DNA of 64,000 bases from Diplonema japonicum (lineage: Eukaryota > Euglenozoa > Diplonemea > Diplonemida > Diplonemidae), in the NCBI GenBank assembly GCA_964019335.1, contig OZ025660.1:496001-560000 (forward strand), read 5' to 3'. A model generated the notes under the pieces. The model made no database searches. It was not told where the DNA came from and saw only the letters and a program-made list of their open reading frames with translations. A program made the translations under genes and the position numbers. This document shows, one piece after another, positions 10,508 through 22,228 of the stretch (positions within the stretch are counted from its first letter, which is position 1; each line of letters opens with the position of its first letter).

Positions 10508-11644
10508 TCACGGCTTCTTTGGTACATATCGCAGACCCTTCTCCCCGAGACCCGTTGCAACGTGTAAAGCTAGTTTCTTAAATTCTTCAGAGGCGGTATC
10601 TTGCAAGGACAGCTCGTGGAGCATCCAGACAGTCTTGAAGACATGCTCGTCTTGGTGTGTCTCGGCTACGGTAAAGCAAGCCTCCCACGAATTATCCCCT
10701 GAAGGACAACATGTTTTTATATGGGTTAAAAGAGCGCAGGGAGTGGAGGAAAGAAGACATGTGAGAGGGACAGGCGCCCCTTGCGCAATGTAAGTGGCGT
10801 AGTAACCACGAAGCCAACCGGCTATCAGGTCAGCTTTTGTCTCGTATTGAAGATGCCGCAGCTTCGTGACAACGTGGTAGACAGCCCAGAGTGATGTAAA
10901 GCCATGCAGCAGGAAAAACTCATTCTCGCTGATGCAGATTGCAGCTGCTGTGACCAACAACGCTTCTTCTAAAGCTGTGTGAAGGGCATCTTCAGAAGGA
11001 ACCCTGACAGGACACTCCTCAAACACCTTCAGCCCCCCTAGTATCGAATAAGCTCTGTGCTGGAAGCCTCCAAGACCCATGTTGAGACCCTTCGCTCTTT
11101 CCATTGCACGGCTGATGTCGCACTCGCTTCGCCGTGCTTCCCATTGCTTTAAGGTCTCAACCAAACCGTTATGAGGTCCATTCTTCTGTACAGAATATGA
11201 TTCTTCGAGACCCTTCCACGATCGCGTGTACATGTAAGCTAGTCCGTTTGACACAACGGTCGGCAGGTCGCCTTCAACACCAAGCCCTAGCTCGAGGATA
11301 GGGTGGAACGCTGCCGCCCCCAAGCCCCCTGTGATCTTTGGGAGGTATGTTTCACAAACCTGGCTCACCCCGTCCGTTTGTATTTTTGTGTCGAAGAATT
11401 TCAGCAGGGACGCGTATCCGTGGTTGTGCCCTGCAGAACGGGGGCGGATCCGTTCATTATATTGCTTCATAAGCTGGGCCACCTCCTCCTCCCCTTTGCC
11501 CATCCGAAGGTTCGGTACTGCAACCCATGCTACATGGTTGCTGAAGTGCAATTGCCCGTATTCGATACAGTTCCCCCGCTGAGTCTTCATCAGCTTCTCA
11601 GCAGCTCGGAGCACAGAAGATGCAGGGCACCTCATGTGAGCCAT
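10508..11644 (-). CDS. Questin oxidase-like protein (DUF4243)
   Basis: Single exon, 378 aa from the ATG at 11644. Features typical of the questin-oxidase-like family are visible: an N-terminal H..NH..MA-type helix region, GGLGAAAFHPILELGLGVEG, the HRAYSILGG segment and a C-terminal HGFTSLWAVYHV helix. Fungal members act as Baeyer-Villiger-type oxygenases on anthraquinones; many eukaryotic homologues have no known substrate, so only the family is claimed. A longer reading frame upstream is not used because a classic pyrimidine tract plus CAG ends at 11647, two bases before the ATG, making this a probable SL acceptor. The tRNA ligase stop lies only ~75 bases upstream. Confidence 0.8.
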   Translation of the reverse strand: MAHMRCPASSVLRAAEKLMKTQRGNCIEYGQLHFSNHVAWVAVPNLRMGKGEEEVAQLMKQYNERIRPRSAGHNHGYASLLKFFDTKIQTDGVSQVCETYLPKITGGLGAAAFHPILELGLGVEGDLPTVVSNGLAYMYTRSWKGLEESYSVQKNGPHNGLVETLKQWEARRSECDISRAMERAKGLNMGLGGFQHRAYSILGGLKVFEECPVRVPSEDALHTALEEALLVTAAAICISENEFFLLHGFTSLWAVYHVVTKLRHLQYETKADLIAGWLRGYYATYIAQGAPVPLTCLLSSTPCALLTHIKTCCPSGDNSWEACFTVAETHQDEHVFKTVWMLHELSLQDTASEEFKKLALHVATGLGEKGLRYVPKKP

Positions 11645-11719
11645 CCCTGTGAGAAGAAAAAAAAAAAGGGGAAATGCAAGTGGCAGGGGGCAAGATATAT
11701 AAAAAAAAGTAGAAACCAA

Positions 11720-14260
11720 TCATGGCAGCATGTTGTATGTTAGATTGCCTTTCAAGGTGATCGGCGGGTCCAGCGCAAGGCGAACGCAATTGTGGAAACG
11801 TTGTTTTCTCTGCTTGCGGACGCTGCTGCTGTTGACAAGCTGCTCGCTGAGTTGATCTTCCATTGATGGTTGCTCTTGTTTCGTGTCTCTCCGTGCTCTC
11901 TTTGCAGAACGTATTTCCGCAACCTCGGTGTTGCTCCTTTCCCATTCATCGATTGACACCAGTAGTTCATTGCAGTACCTTGGTGTGGCCTTGTCGCTTA
12001 CCCCCAGCGTCACATGACTCCCTGAGCAGGGTAATCCTGGTGTGATGCACTTCACCCCTAAGCACAGTCCTTTGTTGTCGCAGATGATCTGATCGCACAA
12101 CACAGTGCACTCCGTCCCCTCTAGCTTTTCCTTGTCCCGCATCATTTCGAGAACAGCTTCTGCGGTTGCAGGGTCTTCAGGCAGGGCCCCGCCTGCGTAG
12201 GCCACGGTACAGTGAAGGCTTCCCATATGCGTGTTGATGCCGTACATCGAGTACAGCGCCTCGAGAAGCGTTGTCACTGTAGGGTCTTTGAAGATGAGCT
12301 TGTTGAGACCGCCTTTAAGCCATTGAGGTGTCTCTTGGCCGCTTAAAGGTGTAACGGTGATACTCCCCTGGAAGAGCTCGAGGATGGTGTTAGTCCACGA
12401 CCCTGTGCCGCCTAGAGCACGTGCCATGGAAGACAACACCCGTGAGACGACCGTGTCCCATGCTGTGTTCTGAGGTGTGATTGAGATGTAGTTCAGCGTT
12501 GCGACTGCTGTTGTCGGCGGGGGGGAAAGGTTAAGAGCAGTCAGAAGACCTTCCGATGTAAGATGTCCCGGTGAATAAACCCCCAATATCTCACCGGTCT
12601 GCACAAGCCTTGGCGACACTGCTTGCGGGAACCCAGAGCTGCAATGTTGCGACGTTATTTTTTCCGTTATGGCAGCCACCACCTGCTCTACTGCAAGCTC
12701 TTCCGTGTCGATGTCAAGTACAGTCCCTTCCTTCTCATAAACCAGCCTCTTTCCCATCATTTCTATCACGGCTTTCACATCCCCCTTCAAGGTAGGGTGC
12801 TCCCCCCTCCCCTTGGCACGCTCTGTCGCTGTTGCAACTGAACACTTGAAGTTCGCAACGGTGGACCTTGAGAACAGTTGTGTGAGGATGTTCCTCGCGC
12901 CGTTTGTAAGGTGGCACCCGTCGATAATGACGACAGTAGGCTCCTGGGCATGGCTCAGGACGGCGTGCACCAAGGTAGCTATCTGTGTGTGCACGTGACG
13001 CGTCACGTCTGTCTTCCCGTTGCGCTTGCGACGCTCTGCTTCTGTGATGGCGTCACGGGAGAGGTACACAACGTGCGTGGTGAGTGAGAGGTCAGAAGCG
13101 ATCTTTGTCAAAGCAGTTGATTTCCCACACCCAGGGAGCCCTACGGAGAGGAGGAGTGTGTGCGCAGAGGCAGGGACAGGGGAACGCAGGCCTTGTAAAT
13201 GCTTTGCCCAGACTGCCCTGTGGGCAGGGTCGAGGTGGGCATCGAACTCCTTGAAGAGAGACGTGATTTCAACACGCTTCGCGTCGCCTGTAAAAAGGAA
13301 CTCCTTGCAATGGACCATGCCGTACGCCACCAGCGCCTTTTGGTGAGACAAGAGACCGGACCACATCCGCACGAGGCGTCCCTCGCCGTTCTCCCTGAGC
13401 AGCGAGACAACGTGTCGCATGGCACGCTGTGCCTTGTACCGAAGCGTCTTGATTTTGACGCGGAATATTCTCCCGGTGGAGATCTCTGAAAAGGTGGCGA
13501 CGTACCCTTCTGTCTCGTCCATGTGGCTGGGGGTCCATGTGGAACACGATTTGGTGGTGTCGGCCAGCAGGTCCCATGTCAAGGGTGTTGTATTCACGAT
13601 GGGCAGCCCAGTCACGCGGGAGGCCTCGTCTAGGATAGGTAGGGTTCGTTCTGTTTTGGAATTCTTAACGAGCGCCGTGAGAAGGGTGAGGCCGTGGAAC
13701 CGTTGCGGCTCCGCAACAGGGTGGCAGGAGTCGTTGGTGAGGTCGACACCCTCGCAGACTAACACGCTGTTTGTGTCGTTGAGGAACTTCACAAGGTTCT
13801 CCCTGTCGGGCCGTGCACGGTCGAGCATCTTTGACGCAAGATCAACGTGGTACCCCTCCATCGAGTGTTTCGAGGAGATCACAAGCTCGCCTTTGATCTC
13901 CGCAATGCAGACTACAAACCCGGCCAGTTTCCTCTGCAGTTCCAGCGGTTTAAGAAAGGATCTATTCCGGAGGATCAACCCCCCGATTTCTTCAATTTCG
14001 TAAAATTTATTCAGGCCCCGAAGGGCTATCGCACCAGATGTGTCTACATATAAGGTTCTCGCCCCGCATTCCAGGTCGTTACCTGTGCGGCGTTGGGCTA
14101 GCTCATAGTGTCCTTCGGGGGTTCGCATGCTCCAGAGGTTGTGGAGGGCCTGCACTTTTCTTAAGTTTCTTGTCGTTAGATCGATTGTGTTGTCATCGCG
14201 ATCGTCCGTTTTCTTCCATTCATTTTCGAAGAAAACAGCCTTTTCCAACAGGCTGTCCAT
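11720..14260 (-). CDS. TRL1: Trifunctional tRNA ligase (ligase-kinase-cyclic phosphodiesterase)
   Basis: Single exon, 846 aa. N-terminal nucleotidyltransferase ligase: the RGLNKFY segment, the KxxG lysine motif (KLAG, ~residue 111) and the SSKHS strand that follows it in fungal Trl1. Middle polynucleotide kinase: P-loop GLPGCGKST (~375) and the IIDGCHLTN Walker B-like strand. C-terminal 2H phosphodiesterase: HCT (~684) and HVT (~748). The three-domain order is that of yeast/plant-type tRNA ligase, which heals and seals tRNA halves after intron excision. The frame could be read from a GTG at 14278, but the first in-frame ATG is at 14260, just after TTTTCAAAG or CACAAAG, with a 15-nt poly(A) upstream at 14308. 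A basic, Gln/Glu-rich tail ends the protein. Confidence 0.92.
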   Translation of the reverse strand: MDSLLEKAVFFENEWKKTDDRDDNTIDLTTRNLRKVQALHNLWSMRTPEGHYELAQRRTGNDLECGARTLYVDTSGAIALRGLNKFYEIEEIGGLILRNRSFLKPLELQRKLAGFVVCIAEIKGELVISSKHSMEGYHVDLASKMLDRARPDRENLVKFLNDTNSVLVCEGVDLTNDSCHPVAEPQRFHGLTLLTALVKNSKTERTLPILDEASRVTGLPIVNTTPLTWDLLADTTKSCSTWTPSHMDETEGYVATFSEISTGRIFRVKIKTLRYKAQRAMRHVVSLLRENGEGRLVRMWSGLLSHQKALVAYGMVHCKEFLFTGDAKRVEITSLFKEFDAHLDPAHRAVWAKHLQGLRSPVPASAHTLLLSVGLPGCGKSTALTKIASDLSLTTHVVYLSRDAITEAERRKRNGKTDVTRHVHTQIATLVHAVLSHAQEPTVVIIDGCHLTNGARNILTQLFSRSTVANFKCSVATATERAKGRGEHPTLKGDVKAVIEMMGKRLVYEKEGTVLDIDTEELAVEQVVAAITEKITSQHCSSGFPQAVSPRLVQTGEILGVYSPGHLTSEGLLTALNLSPPPTTAVATLNYISITPQNTAWDTVVSRVLSSMARALGGTGSWTNTILELFQGSITVTPLSGQETPQWLKGGLNKLIFKDPTVTTLLEALYSMYGINTHMGSLHCTVAYAGGALPEDPATAEAVLEMMRDKEKLEGTECTVLCDQIICDNKGLCLGVKCITPGLPCSGSHVTLGVSDKATPRYCNELLVSIDEWERSNTEVAEIRSAKRARRDTKQEQPSMEDQLSEQLVNSSSVRKQRKQRFHNCVRLALDPPITLKGNLTYNMLP

Positions 14261-15120
14261 ATTCTTTGAAAATGGCACTTTGTGAATATTGCGAGTTTTT
14301 TTTTTTTTTTATCTGCGGCCACACAAAAGTGAATAATAATAAAAAAAAAATAAAAAAAAACAAAGGTGAGGGTTGGAGGGGACAGGGGGACGGGTAAAGG
14401 AAACCAAAACTGCCAATTTAAAAAAAAAAAAAAAAAAGAGAGAGAGAAAAAAAGATTAATAGTTGTACTTTCCCCCCTTTTTCTTTTAGGGGAGGGGGGG
14501 TGTGTTGGAATTAGAAGAATGAAAAGAAAAATCTTCGTAGCATCATGTGCAAGAGGAATAAAAAAAAAGGAGATTTTTGTATTACCTCCTTCGGACCGTT
14601 TACGTTAGGTGTGTGTGTGTGTGTGTTTCTTTTCTTCTTCTTTATCTTTTTTTCTTCTTCTTCTTTTCTTTGAGGGCTGGGGGACGTACTTGTTGTCTGT
14701 ATGCAATTTTTACAGCAACCCATTCCCTTCTTGTCCTTCCATATTGATATTTCCACTTTTTTTTTTGTTCCCCCCCCAAAAAAAAACAACAAAAAAGTAG
14801 GAAAAAAAATCCATCAAAAAATTATTGGCATGAGAAGTGGACCAAACACTGTAAAAAAAAATATAAAGAGGGGGCATGAAAAAAAAAGGGGGGAGGGATA
14901 AAAAGAAAAAAAAGGGGGGGTTTTTTTTTACACGCGTTGTGTCAAAAGAAAAAAAAAAAAAACCGGGAAGAGCAAATATTAAAAAAAAAAAAAATCGAAG
15001 AGAAAAAAAAAAAGTAAAGCTGTATCCCAATGAATAAAAAAAAAAAAAGAAGAGGTAATAAGGGGGGGAGAAGAGGGGGGTTTGAACAATACAATAAAGA
15101 GAAATTCTGGGGGAGGGTGG

Positions 15121-15155
<35 letters not shown>

Positions 15156-15161
15156 GTCCGT
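14261..15161. other. Intergenic spacer rich in homopolymers
   Basis: Dense A, T, G and C runs, including T33 at about 15121-15152, a GT microsatellite at ~14608 and CT/TTC tracts. Several frames read through as poly-Lys/poly-Phe but have no support. No gene or RNA recognised. Confidence 0.6.
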
Positions 15162-16889
15162 CTAACTCTCAGTGCACTCAGTAAGACCCTGTTTGATGGC
15201 CCACTCAACGAAAGCCCCGTAGGTGATCTGATTGTTTTGTTTCCCCCATTCTCCCGATTTCAATACCTGCGACTCCATGTCCGACCCGAACGCCTGTTCA
15301 ATATCGTCCATGTCACACCCCCACTTCGAGAGGAGGGGAATGGCCCTCTCAAACTGCTCAGGTTCCATCACCTTCTCAGCCTCCTCACTGACATCTACCT
15401 CCAGCTTCTGGGAAACGGCAATGTACCTGTTCAACGATACCAACAGGACGCGGAACTCAGGCCTGTTGATGTCCCTGTGAGGAGAAAAAAAAAAATATCA
15501 TTATGATGAAAGGGATTAAGGGGTTTTTTTTAAAAAAAAAGTCATACTCAGTGCTGGTGACCTGACTCACCTTCTTGGCAGCCTCTGTGGCCTTCACGAC
15601 GCCTGCCTGGTACGTGTTGTCCATGTCCAGTGTCTCCAGCAGAGCTGTCTTCAAGTACGAAGCAGACAGGTACACGGAGCTGGGTTCAAGGAGCTTGTCG
15701 AAGATCTCCTGTCGCTTCTTCTGCGACTCAGGGGAGAGGTCGACAGGGATGTTGCTGGGCGGCTCGCTGGGCTCGTCGTCTTTGTGCATAGGGGAGGTGG
15801 GGGAGGCGTTCGAGGTGGGCGTGGGAGTGATGGCGTCCTGCACGGCAGCTGCAAGGTCCGCAAGCCCGCCGTCGTTGTTCTCCTCAATCTCGGCATCCTC
15901 TTGAACCGGTTCCTCCTGTTCAGGCTCTTGTGCCTCTTGCTCGGGTTCCTCCACCGCCTCACTAACCTCCTGCTCAGCTTCCACAGGTTCCTCCACCACC
16001 GCCTCTTCCTCCTTCTCCTGTACCTCTTCCTGTACCGGTTCCTGTTCCTGTTCCTGTTCCGGTTCTACCTCTTCTACCTGCACATCTTCTACCTGTGCTT
16101 CCTCAATTTGTGCTTCCTCAACCTGAGCCTCTTCCTCTACTTCCTGGGTGTCCTCCTCGGCAACGCGACGCTGTGCTTTCTGCACACGCGGCTGGCGTGT
16201 CATCGGCTCCTCTGTCGCCTCTTCCTCGGAGTCCTCGGGCGCGAACCTCCCCCAGAACTTCATCATACGCTTGTTCTGTGATGTGTTGACTGACTTAAGG
16301 GGAGCATACCTCTTTCTTGGGGCGTATCTCGCTCATGGAGGTTTTCCACGGCTCCCACGCTGCCTTCCTCGTCACACCGAATGCGGGTCGCTCCTTCATC
16401 TTCAGAATCTGCGACTTCTCGTACTTCCTGATGTTCCTCTCCCAAGTGGGTTTCTTCTTCTTTGGCACCCTGAGCTCCGACTTCCATTCAGGGACATCGG
16501 ACTGCTTCCTGGTGGGTGTTCTCCACTTTTCTTCGGGTGCAGCGGATTCGGTTTCCTCGGCCTCGTCCTCATCCTCCTCGGGCTCAGGAGGGGGTATGTA
16601 AGGGGCTTGCTGCTCCAACCAGTCTAAGTAAGCTGTGGTAATGTGAGGAGGCGTGAAGAGTGGGCATACGTGCGCCTTTACATTTGATGTCAAAGGTTTT
16701 CCCGTGCTTGACCTTGTGCCATTCAGTCTTCACTCTCCTGACAAAGGCCATCTCTGCGGTGGTCTCCTCATCACCCCACGAGATGGTGTAAAGCATCGCC
16801 TCTTCATCAAAAGCCACCACAACACCCCCACTGTACCACTTCTTGTTCTCGTCCCTCACCTCTACAGGTGTGTTCACGGGGATGGGCAT
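15162..16889 (-). CDS. Tudor-like/acidic linker/EF-hand-like protein
   Basis: Four exons: 16889-16670, 16632-16310, 16275-15548 and 15474-15162 (introns 37, 34 and 73 nt), 527 aa. Residues ~6-55 look like a small Tudor/SH3-like barrel (VEVRDENKKWYSGG..VVAFDEE..YTISWGDEE). A basic/acidic middle follows, then a ~110-residue Glu/Gln/Val-rich low-complexity stretch. The C-terminal ~170 residues form two helix-rich halves reminiscent of degenerate EF-hand lobes, without convincing calcium loops. The exon 3-4 junction was set by frame (STE|DINRPEF). The AG directly abuts the ATG at 16889, so SL addition would leave essentially no other leader. No named orthologue recognised; a cytoskeletal or flagellar role is only a guess. 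Confidence 0.75.
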
Positions 16890-18825
16890 CTAAGGAAGGG
16901 GTTAAAAGATTTTTTTTTTAAAAGATTTTTCGTTCATACCAGAGATCCCGGAGACCGAGTGCCCGATCTGTGGCTCGACATCTCTTTCTTTAGTAAACCT
17001 TTACTTTACCCCTGTGCAGGTGTGTGTTTTTAACAGGAAAAAAAAAAGGGGAGGGCAGCAAAGGTATCGTTTCAAAAAAGAAAAACAATAAAAGATGAAC
17101 AAGAAGGTACGGAACATATGGGCGGAGCGGGGAGGGGGGGGGGGGGGAGAAGAAAAAAGAGTGAGATACTTCAAAAAAATGGGAAAGGGGGTCATAGGAA
17201 TTGGAAGTGGAAAAAAAAAGTAAAAACAAAGCAAGGGTATCGCTACCCACCAAGCGTGTGCTCTGTTAAGGAAGAAAAATAAAAAAAAAAAATATATATA
17301 TAAAGAGGAAAATGCCATTCCGTAGCCTCGTGTAGTTGGTCAATACGGCCAGCGAACAAGACCGTAAATTCTTTTTTTTTAATAAATCAGGTGAAATCCA
17401 ATTGTTACTAATCGGTATTTACTTGAAAGGACCAAGGAGCCCTTTAAAAAAAAAATAGATTTCCCCTTGTTTGAACCAGACTGGACCTTTGTGGTGAAGT
17501 TCTATGGGTTTAGTCTCAGATTTAGAATTTTGTGCTAAGATAAACTAACACCTATTGATTCAAACCACGGTAAAAAAAAAAAAAGAATCGCACTTGGGGG
17601 GGGGGGGGGGTCATTTCCCTTCGTTCTTCTTTGTCTTTCTTTTTTCTTCTTCCCCTTATTTCTCCTCTTTTGTTTGTTTGTTTGGATAAGGCTCTCAAGC
17701 TACAATAGAAGGGGGGGGGGGGGGAGAAGTGCTAGCAGCAGCCCTACCACCATATGAGAAGAAAAAAAAAAAAGAAAAATGTGGCACTTTTATGCATTAA
17801 AAAATAAAATAAAACAAAACTCTTTTTTTTTTTTTTTTTTTTTTTTATTCCTTTGTTCTTCCCCCTCTCGATTTCAACTTTTTTTTTTTGAATCCGGGGG
17901 AGGGGGGAGAGGCGGCAGTGACTTTAAATAAGCTGCTAAACTAAAACCTTTTTTTTAAAAAAAAAAAATAAATAATAAATAATAAAAATGTACCTTATTA
18001 AGCACTATAGCCATGATAAGGAAAGATATCATCACCTAACAAAAAGTTTGCAACTCGGAAGCTATCGAAGTTTTTTTTTTTTGATAAAGTCGTAAGAATG
18101 TAAGAAGATGGGGGGCGGTGGGAAAGCACCATGACAATCCCTCCCCCATTTTTTTCTTCTTCTTTTTCTCCATTATATAACTCAAAGTAAAAGACAACCC
18201 ACTGAGGTACACACAGTTGCTATAAATTGCCTTTTCGCCAGGATTTCAGCACTTCCGTTTTTTTCCATCTTTCCATTTTGTAAAAGGTCATTGAAGGGGG
18301 GGGGGTTTTTTTGTTTCACCACTAAGAGTATAAAAAAGGGGGGGGGGCACAAAATACCGTAACACACAGAATTGAAATGAGGAAGAGGGGGGGGAGAGAG
18401 AAGAACAAAAAAAAAAGGAAGGAGGAAAAAATCCAATTTTTTTTTATCGCCATCAATATGATTCATAGCGTTACCAATAGTGTCTTAGGTGTACCCCCCT
18501 TGCTTTTTTGTTTTTGTTTTTTATTTATTTTTTTTTTTTGCTTTTTTACGCATTCTCCCCGCCCGCCCCCTCTCTCGACGAAAAAAAAAAAAAAAAAAAA
18601 CAGATACAACGCAGGCAACCCTCCATTTTCCTCCCCCCCCCTTCTTGTTTCTGACAAACATATAAAAAAAAAGAAAATAACATTTCTGTTTCTTTTTTTT
18701 CTTTTTTTTTTTTGTTTTCCCCTCTTTCTTTTCTTTATTCCTTTTTCTCTTTTAATATTTTTAATTTTTTTTTTTTTTTAAATATATTCTCTGTTTCTAA
18801 TAATCTCTTTTTTTTCTTTTTTTTT
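16890..18825. other. Long intergenic spacer without recognised gene
   Basis: Roughly 1.9 kb of AT-rich and homopolymeric DNA: G-runs of ~12 at 17139, 17600 and 17712, T27 near 17822, A/T microsatellites at 17280 and 17960, and CT-rich tracts. The stretch 17330-17560 has mixed composition but no frame of note. No tRNA-like or coding signal seen. Confidence 0.55.
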
Positions 18826-19720
18826 TTAAAAATCAAGATCCATCAAAGGGGTGGGTTTTTGTTTGCTATTCGGACGGCCAACGGAGAAGTTAGTCTGGCC
18901 CTCAGCAGGAAGACCCGCATAGCTAGGCTTACGTAGCCCAGTGAGGCCAGCATTTGGAGGGAGGGAAGACGGCGGAAGGGATGGCAACGGCTTCAAAGGC
19001 GCCTTTGTAAGCGACCCCACAGCATGGTACCCACTACTGGGCCCAGAACCAGGCAGAGGTGGAGCCCGTCTCCCAGCTACGGGCCCGGGGTTTTTGACAG
19101 GAGATCTAGTGACAGTACCAGGAACGTATCGTGCCTTTGCAAGAGTGGATGACATGCTACCTCCTGACCAGTCGCTGTGCCCTGACCCGACCCTTCCATA
19201 AGACCCTCCAAGGGGTAGGCTGACTAACGGTTTAGACCCCCTTGCATTCCCCATGCTCCCCATGGACCCAAAGGCTGGCTTGTTGACTGGTGACCTTTTC
19301 GGGCTTTCTGATTTCTTCGGTGAAATTGGTTTCATCGCACCCGAGTCCGACCTCCGCATTGGGATTGTCGTGTCTTGAGACAGCCTCGCAGCAGGCTTCT
19401 CACCACCGTACTTCGCCTCTCCCATTGCAGGGATGTCGATGGTGTTTTTATGCTTCGCTGTGGTCTGTGGTTTGACCTGTAAAAAAAGGGGGAATGGGGG
19501 GGGGGGGTTGAAAAAGAAATTACCTGAGCCTCCACATAAGCCTTCCCCCTTCTGTCGGCTTCCGCGATGGAGTTCACAGAAGGTGCGGATGCAGGCGCCT
19601 TCTGCGTCGGCTGCTGTACGAGGAAATCGTTCCCCTCGCCCTCTATCGAGACCTGGAAGAACGGGTGTTGCAGGAGTTGAGACGCTTTGGAACGGCTTTC
19701 TGGATCCCATTGCAGCATCT

Positions 19721-19756
<36 letters not shown>

Positions 19757-20143
19757 AAAAAAAATACCTTATCCATGATGTCAAGCGCCTGCGCACTTGC
19801 GTTGGGGAGGAGCTGTTTTAAAGGCGTGGCCACCATTTGAGGGAAGTTGAACCCGATTTGCTTGGCAAGACGCAGGCCCTCTGGCCAGGTTTTTGCGTTC
19901 GGTGTTCCAAGGACGGAGGTGATCTTGAAAATCTCGTCAGGCTCCGAAGAACCAGGGAACAAAGGCCGCAACGTGAACAGTTCGGCCATGATACACCCCG
20001 CTGCCCAGATATCGATGGGAGAGTTGTAAGCCTTATGCTGAAGAAGGACTTCCGGCGCCCTATACCACCGTGTTGAGACGTATTCTGTGAATGGCGGTCG
20101 AGCTCGGATTTCTTTCGCGAGACCGAAATCCGCAAGTTTTGTC

Positions 20144-20185
<42 letters not shown>

Positions 20186-20624
20186 CAAATTCCCATACCA
20201 CATCTCGGCTTAGCAGCAAGTTTTCCGGTTTTAAATCACGGTGCATGAAGCCTAATTTGTGCATCCAAGATACAGCTTGCATGAGTTGGTACATAACGTT
20301 TCGAATTTTTGCGTGTGGGAGGCCGTTCTGACCTGACATGGCGTGCTGCTTCATAACTTGTAAGAGATCGCCATCCATATGTTCGAATACAAAGTAAAGT
20401 TGATTCTGCTCTCTGATGACCTCTCTCAGCTTTACAACATTGGGGTGATTGTTCAGTTTGCGTAAAGCCTGTACCTCTCGGAGGGCCACGCACTCTTCCC
20501 AGGAATAGAACCGCTGTTTCATCTTCTTTATGGCTACCACTTCCTTTGTTTGTTTATGCACCGCACGCATTACAGACCCATAGGTCCCGTCACCAATTTG
20601 CTTCATTACATTGTACCGCTCCAT
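18826..20624 (-). CDS. MAK/ICK (RCK family) ciliary protein kinase
   Basis: Four exons: 20624-20199, 20142-19768, 19718-19524 and 19476-18826, 548 aa. The kinase domain spans residues ~4-285: GDGTYGSV glycine loop, VAIKKMK lysine, HRDLKPEN catalytic loop, DFG at ~147, activation-loop TEY at 161-163 followed by [10 protein letters not shown], and PEGLRLA plus a long CMGC insert. The RFYSWEEC segment after the lysine is characteristic of MAK/ICK/MOK kinases, which control cilium and flagellum length (Chlamydomonas LF4, Leishmania MPK9). The C-terminal ~260 residues are Ser/Pro/Gly-rich and disordered. Introns 1 and 2 (56 and 49 nt) end in ~30 and ~26 A followed by TCAG or CAG; intron 3 has a normal pyrimidine tract. 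SL acceptor probably at 20647 after A9. Confidence 0.92.
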
Positions 20625-21342
20625 ATTAAGGGGAGGGGGAGGTGTACTTTTTTTTTGTTGTAGCAATTCAAAAGCAAAGAGAGAGAAAAAAAAAAGAGAA
20701 ATAAATAAATAAAGAATCAACCGTAAAGAAAAAAAAAAGAAGAAAGAGAAAAATCTCTTTAACTGGCAGGGAGGGGGGGTTTTTTTTTTCTTCCACCCCC
20801 TTTTTTTTTTGCCCCCTCTCAATTTTTAGTCTATTCATCACCTTATATTCCGTGATTTGATTAAAAATTCACCCCCCCCCCCCCACCCCGGACTGATCTT
20901 TTTTCTTTTTTTTTTGTAGGGCATTGAAAGGGGGAAAATAATAATAAAAAGAAATTTGAGGAATAAATAAAAAAAAAGAAAATGAGAATCCCAGTTGAAA
21001 CGTAAGTCCATACTAGAATACTATAGCTACTTTTTTTTTTTTTTTTTTTTTCCTTCCGTGTGTACACAACAGGTAACTTCACTTTTGAGGGGAGAAAAGA
21101 AGAATAAAAAAAAAAAAAAAAAAAAAAAAACACCTTTTAGATCAAACTGATAGAAAACCCCCGGGGGTAAGGAAAGGGGGCAAACAAAAGAATAAGAGAG
21201 AGCTGGGTGGAACTAGTCGGCAAAGGGGTGTCTCAGTTTTTTTTTTTTTTTCTCTCCTTTGCAAACGGGGGGGGGGGGGGGGGGGGGAATAGCGATGATC
21301 ATACAAAGAATTTTTAAGTGCTGTGTCCAAGAGAGGGGGAAT

Positions 21343-21386
<44 letters not shown>

Positions 21387-22228
21387 AGATCGCTCGACAG
21401 CGATTTCAAGTAGCGTTTGTTCGCCCCCTCCTCACCACTGACAATACCGATTGAGGGGGAAAAAAGTAGATATCTATAAGATCACCTCATCTCCAAGGTG
21501 TACAGCCATGGAGCGCAAATGCTACATTGTGTTAAACATGAAAGGTGACGGTAGCCGTAGCACCTTGGCACAGATTAACTCTTATCCCTCTTTGCAAGAT
21601 CTCAAGGGAGGGAGAAAAGCACCCTAAAGAAAACATGGATGGAGCAACAAAAAAAATCTTTAAAAAAAATGGGGGGGGGAGACGAAATGGGTAGAGAAGG
21701 AAATCGAACGAGGGTCCCCCTTTTCTCCCCCCCCCCCATTTTTTTAAAGAACTTTTTTTTTTCGGTCCTTATTTTTAATTTTTCTTTGTAGGATTCTTTT
21801 TGAAAATAATTGGGTGAAGAGATATAAAAAAAAAGTAAATGAGAAAAAGAAACATTTTCTTTCTTCTTTTTTTTTTTTTTTTTCTAATTTGCCAATCAAC
21901 ACGTGCTTTTGATTTTTGAGCCTCAGGGTACCGTTTTTTTTTTTCCCCCCTCGACCTACCGTTCAGGGAGGTTGAAAAAAAAAAAATGGCGAACAGGAGA
22001 GCGGGGAAAAGAAGAATCCCCGAATTCCCGAAGGACCCAAAAAACCAGTGTCTTTAGCTGTTTAGCCCCCCCCCCCCCCCCCACCTTTTCTTCCCCACTC
22101 CTCCAGAACTGAACAAAACGTATAAAAGAAGAATTCGGGGGGAACGTGGGGAAAAAAAAAAAAAACAAAAACGTGTTACAAAAAAAAAAAAAAAAAAAAA
22201 AATGGGCAAGGCAAAATAAAAAAAAAAA
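20625..22228. other. Intergenic spacer, homopolymer-rich
   Basis: Contains A28 near 21107, G20 near 21268, A43 at about 21343-21384, C18 near 22066 and A25 near 22178. The stretch 21385-21640 has mixed composition but no supported gene. No RNA gene recognised. Confidence 0.55.

Noticed and set aside
11645-11719. N-terminal extension of the questin-oxidase-like protein
   Set aside because: It reads through a pyrimidine tract ending in CAG, which is better explained as a splice acceptor; the extension would be Phe/Leu-rich only.
14500-15210. Poly-Phe/poly-Lys frames in spacers here and at 17000-18800, 20860-22240, 23250-24450 and 29330-29620
   Set aside because: They are translations of homopolymers and purine/pyrimidine tracts with no mixed-composition domain.
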